The notes: generated by a model from the sequence alone, not told the origin. A stretch of 64,000 nt of DNA from Allobosea sp. OK403 (GCF_900113835.1 NZ_FOQV01000001.1:1116001-1180000), one strand, 5' to 3'; positions 1 through 12,321 are shown, numbered from the stretch's first letter. Made by a program: numbers and translations.

Positions 1-2340
1 GTCCTTTTCGGGCTTCGGCTTCACCGGCCCTTCCGGGAATTCGAGCCCCAGCACCTTGATGCCAGTCTCGGACTGGACGACCACGACCTTGACCGCGCCG
101 CCATGCTTCAGACGTCCGAACAGGACTTCGTCAGCGAGCGGCGTCTTGATGGTCTGCTGGATCAGCCGGGCCATCGGGCGGGCGCCCATCGCCTCGTCAT
201 AGCCGTTCTCGACCAGCCATTCGCGCGCCTCGTCGCTCAGTTCGATCGTGACGTTGCGATCGGCAAGCTGGGCCTCGAGCTGAAGCACGAACTTGTCGAC
301 GACGCGGGCCACGACCGTCTTCGGCAGATGGCTGAAGGAGACGACGGAATCGAGCCGGTTGCGGAACTCCGGCGCGAACAGCTTGTTGATCGCCTCGGTG
401 TCGTCGCCCTCGCGCTTCTGGCGGGTGAAGCCATAGGCGTTGCGGGCCATGTCGGCGGCGCCGGCATTGGTCGTCATGATCAGGATGACGTTCCTGAAAT
501 CGACCTGCTTGCCGTTATTGTCGGTCAGTTTGCCATGATCCATGACCTGCAACAGGATGTTGAACAGGTCGGGATGGGCTTTTTCGATCTCGTCGAGCAG
601 CAGCACCGAATGCGGATGCTGGTCGATCTTGTCGGTCAGCAGCCCGCCCTGGTCGAAGCCGACATAGCCGGGAGGCGCGCCAATCAACCGCGAAACGGTG
701 TGGCGCTCCATATATTCCGACATGTCGAAGCGCACGAGTTCGACGCCCAGCGACAAGGCGAGCTGACGCGCGACCTCGGTCTTGCCGACACCGGTGGGGC
801 CGGCGAAGAGATAGCAGCCGATCGGCTTCTCGCCGTCGCGCAGGCCGGCGCGCGCCAACTTGATCGACGAGGACAGGGCCTCGATCGCCTTTTCCTGGCC
901 GTAAACCGTGCGCTTCAGCGTGCTCTCGAGATTGCGCAGCACCTCGGCGTCGTCCTTGGAGACGGTCTTGGCCGGGATACGCGCCATGGTCGCGATGGCG
1001 GCCTCGACCTCCTTTACGCCGATGACCTTCTTGCGCTTGTTCTCGGGCACCAGCATCTGCGAGGCGCCGGTCTCGTCGATGACGTCGATCGCCTTGTCCG
1101 GCAGCTTGCGGTCATGGATGTAGCGGGCCGAGAGCTCGACCGCCGCCTTGATGGCGTCGGCCGTGTAGCGCAGCTTGTGGAACTCTTCGAAATAGGGCTT
1201 CAGCCCCTTCAGGATCTCGATCGCATCGGGGATCGACGGCTCGTTGACGTCGATCTTCTGGAAGCGGCGCACCAGCGCCCGGTCCTTCTCGAAATACTGG
1301 CGATATTCCTTGTAGGTGGTCGAGCCAATGCAGCGCAGCCCGCCAGAGGCCAAAGCCGGCTTCAGCAAATTGGAGGCATCCATCGCGCCGCCCGAGGTCG
1401 CGCCCGCGCCGATCACCGTATGGATCTCGTCGATGAACATGATCGCCTTGGGGTGGGCCTCGATTTCCTTCATCACCTGCTTGAGGCGTTCCTCGAAATC
1501 GCCGCGATAGCGCGTACCGGCCAACAGCGTGCCCATGTCCAGCGAGAACACTGTCGCGTCCTCCAGGACCTCCGGCACCTCGCCGCGGATGATCTTGAGC
1601 GCCAGGCCCTCAGCGATGGCGGTCTTGCCGACGCCGGGCTCGCCGACCAGCAGCGGGTTGTTCTTCTGCCGGCGGCAAAGGATCTGGATGGTACGCTGGA
1701 CCTCGGCCTCGCGCCCGATCAGCGGATCGATGCGGCCATCGCGCGCCTTGCGGTTGAGGTTGACGCAATAGGCGTCGAGCGCACTTTCCTTCTTCTTCTT
1801 GTCCTTGTCGGCGTCGTTGCCCTGGTCGGCGGCGCGAGAATCGCGCTGCTGCTCAGGCTCCTCCTCAGCGCCGCGCACGGGCTTGGCCTCGCTCGCGCCG
1901 GGGCGCTTGGCGATGCCATGGCTGATGTAGTTGACCGCGTCGTAGCGGGTCATGTCCTGCTCCTGCAGGAAATAGGCGGCATGGCTCTCGCGTTCGGCGA
2001 ACATGGCGACGAGCACGTTTGCACCGGTCACCTCCTCGCGGCCCGAGGATTGGACGTGGATCACGGCGCGCTGGATCACGCGCTGGAAACCCGCTGTCGG
2101 CTTGGAATCATCGCGCCCGTCGGTGACGAGGTTGGTCAGCTCCGCGTCGATGTAATCGACGAGATTGCGCCGCAGCGTGTCGAGATCGACGCTGCAGGCG
2201 CGCATGACCGCCGCAGCGTCCTGGTCGTCGACCAAAGCGAGCAGCAGATGTTCCAGCGTGGCGTATTCGTGGTGGCGTTCATTGGCGAGGGCAAGAGCCC
2301 GGTGAAGCGCCTGTTCGAGACTGCGCGAGAAACTCGGCAC
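1..2340 (-). CDS. clpA: ATP-dependent Clp protease ATP-binding subunit ClpA (C-terminus cut by window edge)
   Basis: This is the AAA+ unfoldase that feeds substrates to ClpP in the cytoplasm. The 780 visible codons cover the Clp N-domain (about 1-140), a charged linker (about 145-190), D1 with Walker A GEPGVGKT near residue 233 and a [13 protein letters not shown]alker B, and D2 with GPTGVGKT and [13 protein letters not shown]. The reading frame is open to base 1, so only the extreme C-terminus is missing. The start is a GTG at 2340 (protein begins [10 protein letters not shown]), chosen because TAGGAG lies about 9 bases upstream and the protein then starts like other ClpA proteins. clpS lies upstream on the same strand, the usual arrangement for adaptor and unfoldase. 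Confidence 0.95.
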   Translation of the reverse strand, partial: MPSFSRSLEQALHRALALANERHHEYATLEHLLLALVDDQDAAAVMRACSVDLDTLRRNLVDYIDAELTNLVTDGRDDSKPTAGFQRVIQRAVIHVQSSGREEVTGANVLVAMFAERESHAAYFLQEQDMTRYDAVNYISHGIAKRPGASEAKPVRGAEEEPEQQRDSRAADQGNDADKDKKKKESALDAYCVNLNRKARDGRIDPLIGREAEVQRTIQILCRRQKNNPLLVGEPGVGKTAIAEGLALKIIRGEVPEVLEDATVFSLDMGTLLAGTRYRGDFEERLKQVMKEIEAHPKAIMFIDEIHTVIGAGATSGGAMDASNLLKPALASGGLRCIGSTTYKEYRQYFEKDRALVRRFQKIDVNEPSIPDAIEILKGLKPYFEEFHKLRYTADAIKAAVELSARYIHDRKLPDKAIDVIDETGASQMLVPENKRKKVIGVKEVEAAIATMARIPAKTVSKDDAEVLRNLESTLKRTVYGQEKAIEALSSSIKLARAGLRDGEKPIGCYLFAGPTGVGKTEVARQLALSLGVELVRFDMSEYMERHTVSRLIGAPPGYVGFDQGGLLTDKIDQHPHSVLLLDEIEKAHPDLFNILLQVMDHGKLTDNNGKQVDFRNVILIMTTNAGAADMARNAYGFTRQKREGDDTEAINKLFAPEFRNRLDSVVSFSHLPKTVVARVVDKFVLQLEAQLADRNVTIELSDEAREWLVENGYDEAMGARPMARLIQQTIKTPLADEVLFGRLKHGGAVKVVVVQSETGIKVLGLEFPEGPVKPKPEKD

Positions 2341-2401
2341 GGATAGCGCTCCTATTCCGATGTCAGAGGTGAGACCGAATCCAGATCGTCCAAACGCAAG
2401 G

Positions 2402-2809
2402 CTACTTCTTCTCCATCACGCATTGCAGCGGGTGCATGTGCTTGCGTGCAAGATCCATGACGAGTGTCACCTTGGTCTCGGCGACCTCGTATGTGAAGAC
2501 ACCGCATTCGCCGACGCCGTTCTGATGCACATGCATCATGATCAGCGTCGCCTCGGCGCGGTCCTTGTTGAAGAAGCGTTCGAGAACGTGAACGACGAAC
2601 TCCATCGGCGTGTAGTCATCGTTCAGCAGCAGCACCCGGTAGAGATTGGGTTTGCGCGTCCGCGTCCGCGTCAGGACCGCGGTCCCTGTCCCGTCCCGGC
2701 CGCCATCTGACGGCGCGTTGGGGCGCTTGGGGCGCTCGACCATCTCGGCGGACGAACGTGGCGCAATCACGGCGCACGGATCCGCGCCGCCCTTTGCCTC
2801 ACCCGTCAT
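2402..2809 (-). CDS. clpS: ATP-dependent Clp protease adaptor ClpS
   Basis: ClpS binds the ClpA N-domain and delivers N-end-rule substrates. The C-terminal 90 residues of this 135-residue reading carry the family hallmarks: [13 protein letters not shown] (the NDD/TP substrate pocket), the MMHVHQNG turn and the [11 protein letters not shown] strand, ending LQCVMEKK. The N-terminal 45 residues are low-complexity and charged, longer than in E. coli ClpS (106 aa). An internal ATG at 2743 (MVERPKRPN) is a plausible alternative start. The gene stops 61 bp before the clpA start on the same strand. The frame stays open far upstream into a repeat element, but that extension is not family-like. Confidence 0.93.
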   Translation of the reverse strand: MTGEAKGGADPCAVIAPRSSAEMVERPKRPNAPSDGGRDGTGTAVLTRTRTRKPNLYRVLLLNDDYTPMEFVVHVLERFFNKDRAEATLIMMHVHQNGVGECGVFTYEVAETKVTLVMDLARKHMHPLQCVMEKK

Positions 2810-2975
2810 CGTCGCTGCTGTTCTCAAGATCGTTTCCCGGCGTTCCCACCCGACATAATGCTTCGTCCGCGAATTTACAGACCTCGCGGCTGCTTCGCCA
2901 GTCCGTTTGACGTGATGCCTCCCAAGATTGCAGTGCACGGCAGCTCTCGCTTGACCCGCCCATGCCCCGGACCTA

Positions 2976-3237
2976 GAGGCTGTTATGAACCACGAGGATG
3001 ATTTGATGAGGTCAAAACGGCGGAGATGGGAGGAGCATTGCGCAGGCGATACCACCGGTATCGGCAAGCGATGCGACGCTGCAGCTCCGACGTTTTCACC
3101 TCACCCATAGGGCGCGGCGCTTTTGCGCGACTGCTGTGTCGTTCTTCGTAGCAAACCGGAAGGTTTGCGTCCTCGAACTCCTGGCATTCGCACAAAATCG
3201 CCAGCGTCAAATCGTCCTCGTGGTTCATAACAGCCTC
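2976..3237. repeat. 262-bp inverted-repeat element, copy 1 (MITE-like)
   Basis: The ends GAGGCTGTTATGAACC... and ...GGTTCATAACAGCCTC form a terminal inverted repeat of about 31 bp with one mismatch. TA dinucleotides flank both ends (2974-2975 and 3238-3239), as expected for a 2-bp target duplication. A second copy lies at 33395-33690. Short open frames inside are not convincing genes and no transposase is present, so this looks like a non-autonomous element. It fills most of the 478-bp gap between clpS and kdsA. In the rest of that gap (2810-2973 and 3240-3287) I see only presumptive promoter space. Confidence 0.8.
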
Positions 3238-3287
3238 TAAGCCCGGCGGGCATCCTCGCCCAGGAACCTTGCCCAGGAACCTCGCCC

Positions 3288-4157
3288 ATGACCGCCAACG
3301 CCATCGTCAGCATCGGCTCCGACCTCGCCCGGCCGGTCCGTTTCGGCAACAGCCTGCCGCTTTCGCTGATCGCCGGTCCCTGCCAGATGGAAAGCCGCGA
3401 GCATGCGCTCGAGATGGCCTTCGCCCTGAAGGAAATCTCGGAACGTCTGGACATCGGCATCGTCTTCAAGACCTCTTTCGACAAGGCCAACCGCACCAGC
3501 GCCCGGGGCCAGCGCGGCATGGGTCTCGAGGCCGCCCTGCCCGTCTTCGCCGAGATCCGCGAGCGCACCGGCATGCCCGTCCTGACCGACGTGCATGAAG
3601 CGAGCCAATGCGCCGCCGTCGCCGAGATCGTCGACGTGCTGCAGATCCCGGCCTTTCTCTGCCGCCAGACCGATCTCCTGGTCGCGGCGGCCAAGACCGG
3701 CCGCGTCGTCAACGTCAAGAAGGGCCAGTTCCTGGCGCCCTGGGACATGGTCAATGTCGCCGCCAAGATCACCGAGAACGGCAATCCCAATGTCATGCTG
3801 ACCGAGCGCGGCGCCTCCTTCGGCTACAATACGCTGGTCTCCGACATGCGCAGCCTTCCGATCATGGCCGAGATCGGCGCGCCGGTGATCTTCGACGCCA
3901 CCCATTCGGTGCAGCAGCCGGGCGGCAAGGGCTCCTCTTCCGGCGGGCAGCGCGAATTCGTGCCGGTGCTGGCCCGGGCCGCCGTCGCCGTCGGGGTCGC
4001 CGGCGTCTTCATCGAGACCCACCCCGATCCGGACAAGGCCCCCTCGGACGGCCCCAACATGGTGCCGCTGGCCGACTTCCCTGCGCTGATTGCAGAGCTG
4101 CAAGGCTTTGACCGGCTTGCCAAGGCACGAGCCTTGCCTACGCTGGCTTATGTCTGA
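3288..4157 (+). CDS. kdsA: 3-deoxy-8-phosphooctulonate synthase (KDO-8-phosphate synthase)
   Basis: KdsA condenses phosphoenolpyruvate with arabinose 5-phosphate to make KDO-8-phosphate for lipopolysaccharide inner core, in the cytoplasm. The 289-residue protein is full length and shows the DAHP-synthase-I fold signatures [10 protein letters not shown] (about 27-36), [49 protein letters not shown] and [17 protein letters not shown]. The motif [11 protein letters not shown] has Arg-Gly-Ala where metal-dependent KdsA enzymes carry Cys and metal-free ones Asn, so I cannot assign the metal class. The stop overlaps the start of the following MFS gene by 8 bp. Confidence 0.95.
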   Translation: MTANAIVSIGSDLARPVRFGNSLPLSLIAGPCQMESREHALEMAFALKEISERLDIGIVFKTSFDKANRTSARGQRGMGLEAALPVFAEIRERTGMPVLTDVHEASQCAAVAEIVDVLQIPAFLCRQTDLLVAAAKTGRVVNVKKGQFLAPWDMVNVAAKITENGNPNVMLTERGASFGYNTLVSDMRSLPIMAEIGAPVIFDATHSVQQPGGKGSSSGGQREFVPVLARAAVAVGVAGVFIETHPDPDKAPSDGPNMVPLADFPALIAELQGFDRLAKARALPTLAYV

Positions 4158-5352
4158 AAGCTCTGCCGCCGCGCCACCCCCTGCCTCGCTACGCCCACTC
4201 CTCCTCGTTCTCGGAGCCTGCGGCTTCGCATCGACCTTCACGATGCGGATCGTCGACCCGCTGATTCCGACGCTGGCGAACGAATTCGCACAGACCGTGC
4301 CGCAGATCGTGGCGATGGTGACGGCGTTCTCGCTGTCCTATGCGCTGGGCCAGCCTTTCCTCGGTCCGATCGCCGATTCGATCGGCAAAGTCCGCACCAT
4401 CCTGATCTGCCTGATCGTCCTGGCTACGCTCTCGACCACCGCAGCCTTCTCCTGGTCCTACGAAACCATGACCGTGCTGCGCGCGCTGACCGGCATCGCC
4501 TCGGGCGGCGTCATTCCCATCGCCATGGCGGCGATCGGCGATCGCGCCCCGATGCAGGAGCGCCAGGTCGCGCTCGGACGCTTCCTCGTGCTGATGATCG
4601 TGGGGCAGATGTCGGGCTCTGCCTGCTCCGGCCTGATCGCGACCCATGCCGGCTGGCGCGCGGCCTTCCTGTCGGCGGCGGCCATCGCTGTCCTGGCAGC
4701 TCTTCTCGTCGCCTTCGTGCTGAAGCCGCGCCGCAATGTCGCGCGCCAGCCCTTGAGCCTCTCGGGCGCGATCGCGAACTACAAGACGGTGTTCTCAAAC
4801 CCCAAGACCAAGCTGCTCTACGGCCTCGTCATCACCGAAGGCACCCTGCTCTTCGGCATCCCGTCCTATGTCGCCGCGATCCTGGCCGAGCGCTCGGGCG
4901 TCGGCCCGGCACAAGCTGGCCTCGCCATCGCCGGCATGGGCTTCGGCTGCCTGGTTTATGGGCTTCTGACCCGGATCCTGGTCGAGCGCCTCGGCCCCTC
5001 TCTGATGACGCGCGTCGGCGGCGCCATCTGCGCCTGTGCGCTCGCGCTGTTTGCCTTCGACTGGCCCTGGTGGAGCGCAATCATCCTGTTCAGCTTCCAG
5101 GGTTTCGGCTTTTTCCTGCTGCATGGCACCTTCCAGGCGCAGGCGACGGAGCTGGCGCCGAGCGTGCGCGGATCGGCGGTCGCCCTGTTCGCCTGCTGCT
5201 TCTTTCTTGGGCAGGCGATGGGGCCGGTGGTGATGGGCGTGCTGATGCACCTCATCGGCACCAGCGCCGCGATCGTGATCTTCGCCATCGCGATCGCCAC
5301 GCTGGGGCAGCTCACGCCGCGCATTCTGCCGCTGGCCGGCAGCCGAACCTGA
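4150..5352 (+). CDS. MFS transporter
   Basis: A 400-residue integral membrane protein with about 12 predicted hydrophobic segments and a 12-residue polar N-terminus. The loop motif after helix 2 ([12 protein letters not shown]) matches the MFS motif A position, and FLGPIADS and [13 protein letters not shown] are typical of the drug:H+ antiporter-1 / sugar-efflux type. The start ATG at 4150 lies inside the kdsA stop region (8-bp overlap), so translation is probably coupled to kdsA. The substrate cannot be read from sequence. Its 3' end abuts queF tail to tail with no spacer. Confidence 0.85.
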   Translation: MSESSAAAPPPASLRPLLLVLGACGFASTFTMRIVDPLIPTLANEFAQTVPQIVAMVTAFSLSYALGQPFLGPIADSIGKVRTILICLIVLATLSTTAAFSWSYETMTVLRALTGIASGGVIPIAMAAIGDRAPMQERQVALGRFLVLMIVGQMSGSACSGLIATHAGWRAAFLSAAAIAVLAALLVAFVLKPRRNVARQPLSLSGAIANYKTVFSNPKTKLLYGLVITEGTLLFGIPSYVAAILAERSGVGPAQAGLAIAGMGFGCLVYGLLTRILVERLGPSLMTRVGGAICACALALFAFDWPWWSAIILFSFQGFGFFLLHGTFQAQATELAPSVRGSAVALFACCFFLGQAMGPVVMGVLMHLIGTSAAIVIFAIAIATLGQLTPRILPLAGSRT

Positions 5353-7221
<1,869 letters not shown>

Positions 7222-7227
7222 GGCGCT

Positions 7228-7296
7228 GAAGAAAACGCGTTAAAACAAAGACCTAGAGCAATTTGACGATCCAATCGGATCGGAAATTGCTCTAGT
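7228..7296. repeat. Palindromic intergenic repeat, short copy
   Basis: The sequence GAAGAAAACGCGTTAAAACA followed by a large palindrome (CTAGAGCAATTT ... AAATTGCTCTAG, 7253-7295) matches the distal part of two longer copies at 33691-33795 and 44674-44779. It lacks their proximal portion. It lies between the convergent eno and the hypothetical gene at 7305, where the hairpin could end transcription from both sides. Confidence 0.75.
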
Positions 7297-7304
7297 CAGA
7301 CACA

Positions 7305-8003
7305 CTAAAGGCGCGGCAACAGGCTGGACGCCCGCGACAGCGTCCAGAAACCCGCCGCGCCAACTGTTCCAACCGCGCTCGACACCACGTCGCCGACACG
7401 CGCGACCGGCTCGGGCACGGCCCGGCCGAGGATCGTCGACGCCGGCCGCTCCACAGCCGCAGGTTCAAACCCGTCCGACACCGAAGCGGCCTCGACCACC
7501 TGGACAGCCGGCAAGATCAGCCGAGGCGCTGCTTCCGCGACCTGATGCGAGCGCTCACCCGCCAGCGCGGTCTTCTCGCCAACCGGCGCGGTCTTGCGGG
7601 CCGGAGGCTGCACCTGAGCCGTGCGCGCATGAACCTCCGCAGTCACGACCGGGCCGGGCTGAGGCGCCGGCGGCAATCCGATCTCGGGCTGCGCCCAGGC
7701 CACGGCCATCGGCATCGCCGAAGCAGCCGGCACGATCAGGCCGCGCCCGCTCAGCGATTGCGCCAGCGCCTCGCCGCCCCCCGCATCGTGATGACGCTCC
7801 CTGATCTTGCCGTCCGGCGCAACGGGAGAGATCCAGCCCTGAGATTCGGCCTTCGCCGCGATCAGGCCAGGCGCAGTCGTGACCGCCTCGGGCAAAGCGA
7901 GAAAAGCCGCTGCGACCGCAGACGCCACGATCGAGACCGCGGCCTGGTTGCCGACATGGCCGAGAAAGCGCTTCGAACCGGCGAATGCGGAGGAAAGGGT
8001 CAT
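7305..8003 (-). CDS. Hypothetical protein with N-terminal membrane segment and Pro/Ala-rich body
   Basis: I do not recognise the family. The 232-residue frame begins MTLSSAFAGSKRF and has one hydrophobic stretch at about residues 22-40 (AAVSIVASAVAAAFLALP), which could be a signal anchor. A long Ala/Pro/Val-rich region without obvious domains follows, then a mildly hydrophobic C-terminus (VGAAGFWTLSRA). The composition suggests a periplasmic or envelope-tethered low-complexity protein. The stop falls 9 bp from a palindromic repeat. The coding status is supported only by an uninterrupted frame and a plausible N-terminus. Confidence 0.5.
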   Translation of the reverse strand: MTLSSAFAGSKRFLGHVGNQAAVSIVASAVAAAFLALPEAVTTAPGLIAAKAESQGWISPVAPDGKIRERHHDAGGGEALAQSLSGRGLIVPAASAMPMAVAWAQPEIGLPPAPQPGPVVTAEVHARTAQVQPPARKTAPVGEKTALAGERSHQVAEAAPRLILPAVQVVEAASVSDGFEPAAVERPASTILGRAVPEPVARVGDVVSSAVGTVGAAGFWTLSRASSLLPRL

Positions 8004-8201
8004 ATTCGGTTCTCCATGAACCTGCCCAGAGAGCCGCCTGCAGCCGGCGCGAGAAAGGCCGAAGCAAGGTGCAATTGCGATCGATTACCTCGGTTTGTTT
8101 CTGCTGCGCCGCAAAGTCTCTGCTGCGCTGCGAAAAATCGCACAGCTCCCATGCATCCCACCCTCTAACGGGAGAGACGACCGAAGCGATAACAAGGGGG
8201 C

Positions 8202-9191
8202 ATGCACAAGGTCGCACCGCTTTCGGAGTCCATGCTGGCGCGAGACCGCCTGCGCTGGCGGCTCGCCTTCGGCGGCATGGTCGTGGCCATGGTGATCTTC
8301 GGCGCGAACTTCGTCGTCAGCCGGCAGGCCATCCTCAACGGGCTCAGCCCGCATGACTTGCTGGCGCTGCGCTTCGGCACGGCCGGGCTCATCCTGCTGC
8401 CGACCTTCCTTTCCGGAGGCCTCTCCACTTGCGGAGGGGTCGGCTGGGGCCGGGGCGCAACGCTCGCGATCATGAGCGGGCTGCCGATGAGCTATCTGCT
8501 GCTGACCGGACTGACCTATGCGCCGGCGGCCCATGGCGCGACGATCGGCCCGGGACTGGTGACGGTGATCGGCATCGTCGGCGGCGTCATTCTGTTCGCC
8601 ACGGTGCTGACACGGCAGCTCGTCCTCGGCATCGGCGCGGTGCTCTTCGGGCTCGCCTGCCTTGCCATAGCGGGCAGCACGCACACCAATCCCACGATCC
8701 TTCTCGGCGATCTCTGCTTTCTCGGCGTCGGGCTGATCTGGGGATGCTACCCCTTGCTGATCCAGCTCTGGCGCGTCGATGCGCTGAAGGCGACCGCGAT
8801 CGTCTCGGTGCTGTCGATGGCCTACCTGCCCTTTTACGCGCTGTTCTATTTTCGCGGCTTCGATGTCGCACCCTGGTGGGTCATCGTGCTGCACGCCATC
8901 AATCAGGGCCTGCTCAACGTGATCCTGGGCCTGTGGATATGGAGCTGGGCCGCGCGCGTGCTGGGCCCGGCCGTGGTTGGCCGTTTCCCGCCGATGATCC
9001 CCGTCATCGGCACGCTTTTGGGCATCCCCGTCCTCGGCGAGATCCCGAGCGGCCTCCAGATTGTCGGCATCGGGCTGATCATCGGCGGCTTGCTCATCGC
9101 CTCCTGGCGGCGCTCAGCCCCGGCCGCGCTTGAGCTGCATCAGGCCGAGATTCCAGACTATGCAGATGGCGAGCCCCAGCCCCAGCGATAG
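8202..9191 (+). CDS. DMT superfamily transporter (EamA family)
   Basis: A 329-residue membrane protein with about ten hydrophobic helices arranged as two EamA repeats. The first begins near MVVAMVIFGANFVVSRQA and the second near GDLCFLGVGLIWGCYPLLIQ. The motif ALRFGTAGLILLP is typical of the family, which exports metabolites or amino acids. A second in-frame ATG 11 codons on (8235) is an alternative start. Its last 78 bp overlap the 3' end of the opposite-strand membrane gene at 9114-9899. The substrate is unknown. Confidence 0.8.
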   Translation: MHKVAPLSESMLARDRLRWRLAFGGMVVAMVIFGANFVVSRQAILNGLSPHDLLALRFGTAGLILLPTFLSGGLSTCGGVGWGRGATLAIMSGLPMSYLLLTGLTYAPAAHGATIGPGLVTVIGIVGGVILFATVLTRQLVLGIGAVLFGLACLAIAGSTHTNPTILLGDLCFLGVGLIWGCYPLLIQLWRVDALKATAIVSVLSMAYLPFYALFYFRGFDVAPWWVIVLHAINQGLLNVILGLWIWSWAARVLGPAVVGRFPPMIPVIGTLLGIPVLGEIPSGLQIVGIGLIIGGLLIASWRRSAPAALELHQAEIPDYADGEPQPQR

Positions 9192-9899
9192 GCCGGAACC
9201 GAGCGCCACGGCGCTGAGATGGACGCTGCCGATCGCCAGCCCGAAGCCAATCAGCCCGAGTGCGCTGTTGGCGATGACGGCAGCCATGGCCGGCCCGCCG
9301 ATGCGCGGCTGAAGCATCCCGATCATGCTCGACAGCACGACTGGAAACGCCGCGAGCACGCCCGACCAGGCCGGGCCGACATGGCTGCTGACAGTAGTTA
9401 CGGTGCCCGCCAGCATGGCGACAGCGCCTGCGCGCAGCGGGATCGCATACCAGGGCCGGGCCGACACCGCCTTCGGCCGCGCCGCGAGATAGGGCCGGAA
9501 CAGCCGGTGCAGCGCGCCGAAGCCGGCGACCGTGGCGCAGATCAGTACGATGAAGGACGGTTCGAGTGCCCGCAGCGTCATCGCAGCGACCAACCAGGCC
9601 GCCAGCGCCGCACCAAGGCTGAGCAACGTGCCGAAGCGCTGAGCCAGCAGGACATAGGCCAGCGACAACCCGGTATTGGCGAGATTGGCGGACATGCTGC
9701 CAAGCGCACCGGCCGCCAGGAAAGCGGGCTCGTGCTCCAGCGCGAGGAAGACATAGACCGGTCCCGCCGAGATCGGCAGCGTCGCGATCATCGCCGCGAC
9801 CATCGGCCCGGAGCGCTCAGCCAGCAGCGAACAGCCGACGACGACCGACGCCGCGACCGCCATCTTGGCGAATAGCAGGAAAAACCAGGGATCGATCAC
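9114..9899 (-). CDS. Conserved multi-pass membrane protein of unknown function
   Basis: A 261-residue, very hydrophobic protein with about seven or eight predicted helices and almost no soluble domain. It begins [17 protein letters not shown]. Its ATG overlaps the tgt stop by 4 bp (ATGA), so it is translationally coupled to tgt, although no link to queuosine is known to me. The duplicated pattern of [18 protein letters not shown] and [18 protein letters not shown] suggests an internal two-fold repeat. I make no functional call. Confidence 0.7.
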   Translation of the reverse strand: MIDPWFFLLFAKMAVAASVVVGCSLLAERSGPMVAAMIATLPISAGPVYVFLALEHEPAFLAAGALGSMSANLANTGLSLAYVLLAQRFGTLLSLGAALAAWLVAAMTLRALEPSFIVLICATVAGFGALHRLFRPYLAARPKAVSARPWYAIPLRAGAVAMLAGTVTTVSSHVGPAWSGVLAAFPVVLSSMIGMLQPRIGGPAMAAVIANSALGLIGFGLAIGSVHLSAVALGSGLSLGLGLAICIVWNLGLMQLKRGRG

Positions 9900-11032
9900 G
9901 CCGGCTCGCCGACGGTTTCTCCTCGCGCCCAGCCTTCCTTGGTCTCGGCGATGAAATCCTGGAGCCGCCCCTCAGCGATCGCGGCGCGCAAGCCCGCCAT
10001 CAACTCCTGATAATAAGCGAGATTGACCCAGGTCAGCAGCATCTTGCCGAGCATCTCCTCGGACTTGACGAGGTGGTGCAGATAGGCGCGTGCATAGCCG
10101 TTCGCAGCTTGGCAGGACGATTGCGGGTCGATCGGCCGCGGATCCTCGGCATGCTTGGCGTTCTTCAGATTCATCCGGCCAAAGCGCGTGAAGATCTGGC
10201 CATGGCGGCCGGCGCGCGTCGGCATCACGCAGTCGAACATGTCGATGCCGCGCGAGACCGCCTCGACGAGATCGTCGGGCGTGCCGACGCCCATCAGATA
10301 GCGCGGCTTCTCCGTCGGAAGATGCGGCTCGACCGTCTCGATCATCGCCAGCATGACGTCCTGCGGCTCGCCGACGGCCAACCCGCCGATGGCGTAGCCC
10401 TTGAGATCCATGGCAACGAGTTCGCGCGCACTCTCGATCCTGAGCGCCGGCACGGCCCCGCCCTGGACGATGCCGAAGAGCGCCCGCCCTGCCGGATTGC
10501 CGAAGGCTGCCTTGCAGCGCTCCGCCCAGCGCAGCGATAGACGCATCGCTTTTTCCGCCACCTTGTCCTCGCAAGGCAGCGAGACGCATTCATCGAGCTG
10601 CATCACAATGTCGGAGCCGAGCAGGTTCTGGATCTCGACCGAGCGCTCGGGAGTGAGCACATGCTTCGAACCGTCGATATGCGACTGGAAGGTGACGCCC
10701 TCCTCCGTCAGCTTGCGCAGCTGGGAGAGTGACATCACCTGGAAGCCGCCGGAATCGGTCAGGATCGGATGCGGCCAGTTCATGAACTTGTGCAGGCCGC
10801 CGAGTTTCGCGACGCGCTCCGCGCCCGGCCGCAGCATCAGATGATAGGTGTTCCCGAGCACGACATCGGCGCCGAGCGCCTTGACCTGTTCGGGATACAT
10901 GCCCTTGACGGTCGCGGCAGTGCCGACCGGCATGAAGGCAGGCGTCCGAATGACGCCGCGCGGCATGCGGATCTCGCCGGTGCGGGCCGCGCCGTCGCGG
11001 GCGGCGAGATGGAAGCTGAAATCGGTTGTCAT
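9896..11032 (-). CDS. tgt: Queuine/preQ1 tRNA-ribosyltransferase
   Basis: Tgt exchanges guanine-34 for preQ1 in tRNAs with GUN anticodons. The 378-residue protein has the proton-relay Asp93 in [11 protein letters not shown], the substrate-recognition loop GIVQGG, the [11 protein letters not shown] segment and the nucleophilic Asp264 in [12 protein letters not shown]. The C-terminal zinc site of bacterial Tgt (three Cys and one His) is largely absent: aligned positions read Ser305, Cys307, Ala310 and Val336. RAYLHHL and NLAYYQELM still anchor the alignment. The start gives the usual Tgt N-terminus. The gene is followed by an ATGA-overlapping membrane protein gene. Confidence 0.95.
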   Translation of the reverse strand: MTTDFSFHLAARDGAARTGEIRMPRGVIRTPAFMPVGTAATVKGMYPEQVKALGADVVLGNTYHLMLRPGAERVAKLGGLHKFMNWPHPILTDSGGFQVMSLSQLRKLTEEGVTFQSHIDGSKHVLTPERSVEIQNLLGSDIVMQLDECVSLPCEDKVAEKAMRLSLRWAERCKAAFGNPAGRALFGIVQGGAVPALRIESARELVAMDLKGYAIGGLAVGEPQDVMLAMIETVEPHLPTEKPRYLMGVGTPDDLVEAVSRGIDMFDCVMPTRAGRHGQIFTRFGRMNLKNAKHAEDPRPIDPQSSCQAANGYARAYLHHLVKSEEMLGKMLLTWVNLAYYQELMAGLRAAIAEGRLQDFIAETKEGWARGETVGEPA

Positions 11033-11113
11033 GGCCAGCGACTTAGCGCGGACCGAGGCGAGACAAAAGCGGTACTACCGTGCCTCGCCCATGCGGCGCT
11101 CGCGCGGCCGAAC

Positions 11114-11899
11114 TCAGGCTGACGGCTGGTCTCGATAGGACTGGCGCAGGGCGAGAACGAGAATCGACACCGTCAGCCACAGCCGGACGGTGGCGAAGAG
11201 GAAGACGAAGCCGAAATAGAGCCCGTTTTTGACCGGCATCGGGATGCCTTCCTGCTGCCAGATGATCCAGATCAGGCCCCGAAACCAGGTTTGCACGGGA
11301 TGCAGCAGGATTGAGATGACCGCGACCAGGAGAACGGCCGGAACCAGCCAGAGCGCCCGCGCGGCGAATTGGCCGATCGCCCTGAACAGGCTGGGCTTGG
11401 CGGCCTCATCCACCTGCAGCACCATGAGCAGCAGGAGTGCAGCCACGACGGCGCTCCACAGGCGCCCGATATGCGTCAATTGATCGAAGGCGATACCGTC
11501 AAAGCCGAACATAAGCTGCTCGGGACGATCGACGACGAGCGACAGCTTGGCGACGAGGGCAGCCACAATCAGCAGGCCCAGCACCGGCAGCAGGACGGTA
11601 CGCGCCATCGCCAGTTGCTGCCTGAACCCGAGGCGCCCCAGACCGCTTCTGCCGTCGCTGATCAGCACCATCCGCCAGGCTACGATGACGAAAGCCAGCA
11701 GCAGCGCGACATTGGCGAAGATCCCCGCCGGAATGGACAATGGGCCGCCGGCAAAAGACAGGAACCGCATCGAGGATGCGAGCATCAGCCAGGGTACGGC
11801 TTCCAGCAAGCGGAATGGACCGTAAGACACCGATGGCAGCACGGCTTGGCGCAGGGCGCGGGAGGTCATCATGCGCGGCATCATGACATGGTCATTCAA
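11114..11899 (-). CDS. Hypothetical multi-pass membrane protein
   Basis: A 261-residue protein with roughly six hydrophobic helices and a Met-rich N-terminus (MNDHVMMPRMMTSRAL). I recognise no family motif. Later in-frame Met codons (residues 6, 7, 10 and 11) offer alternative starts. The helices are separated by short charged loops (WRMVLISDGRSG, LVVDRPEQ) and the tail is LRQSYRDQPSA. It stands alone between tgt and the Spx/ArsC-like gene, all on the minus strand. No functional inference is possible. Confidence 0.6.
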   Translation of the reverse strand: MNDHVMMPRMMTSRALRQAVLPSVSYGPFRLLEAVPWLMLASSMRFLSFAGGPLSIPAGIFANVALLLAFVIVAWRMVLISDGRSGLGRLGFRQQLAMARTVLLPVLGLLIVAALVAKLSLVVDRPEQLMFGFDGIAFDQLTHIGRLWSAVVAALLLLMVLQVDEAAKPSLFRAIGQFAARALWLVPAVLLVAVISILLHPVQTWFRGLIWIIWQQEGIPMPVKNGLYFGFVFLFATVRLWLTVSILVLALRQSYRDQPSA

Positions 11900-11956
11900 C
11901 TGGACGTTGAAACGATCCGTTCAAATTGTCCCGATCGCCGTGTGCCTGCCGAAGCA

Positions 11957-12304
11957 CTACGCCGTGATGGTCGCATAGATCTCCGGCTTGAAGCCCACCA
12001 GCGTCTTGCCGCCGAGATCGAGCACCGGGCGCTTGATCATCGAGGGTTGGGCCAGCATCAACGCGATTGCCTTTCCTGCATCCAGCCCCTGCTTGTCGGC
12101 ATCAGGCAAAGCGCGAAAGGTCGTGCCGGAGCGGTTGAGCACCGTTTCCCAGCCATGCTCATCGACCCAGCGCTTCAGGGAGGCGCGGTCTATGCCGCTC
12201 GCCTTATAGTCGTGGAAGGCATGGGCAACGCCCCGCGCCTCGAGCCAGCTGCGCGCCTTCTTCATCGTGTCGCAGTTCTTGATGCCGTAGATCGTGATCG
12301 TCAT
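11957..12304 (-). CDS. ArsC/Spx-family reductase-like protein (YffB type)
   Basis: A 115-residue thioredoxin-fold protein. It opens MTITIYGIKNCDTMKKA, with one Cys (Cys11) in the position of the ArsC nucleophile, and has the downstream SMIKRPVL block that holds the conserved Arg and cis-Pro of the family. GIKNCDTMKKA is the YffB signature rather than that of true arsenate reductase, and no ars genes are nearby. The role in YffB proteins is poorly known (a glutathione-dependent thiol reductase has been suggested). The gene lies 17 bp after the deformylase-like gene on the same strand and is probably cotranscribed with it. Confidence 0.8.
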   Translation of the reverse strand: MTITIYGIKNCDTMKKARSWLEARGVAHAFHDYKASGIDRASLKRWVDEHGWETVLNRSGTTFRALPDADKQGLDAGKAIALMLAQPSMIKRPVLDLGGKTLVGFKPEIYATITA

Positions 12305-12321
12305 ATCCGCCTCGAATCCCT

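Noticed and set aside
103..2346. A 747-codon open frame on the plus strand.
   Set aside because: It is antisense to clpA, whose minus-strand reading shows full AAA+ motifs. Long antisense frames are expected in GC-rich coding DNA.
2983..3228. An 81-codon frame inside the inverted-repeat element, seemingly conserved in both copies.
   Set aside because: The similarity follows from the repeat itself. The other copy carries a 34-bp expansion that is not a multiple of three and breaks the frame.
11957..12304. Arsenate reductase ArsC.
   Set aside because: The GIKNCDTMKKA motif fits YffB, and there are no other ars genes nearby.
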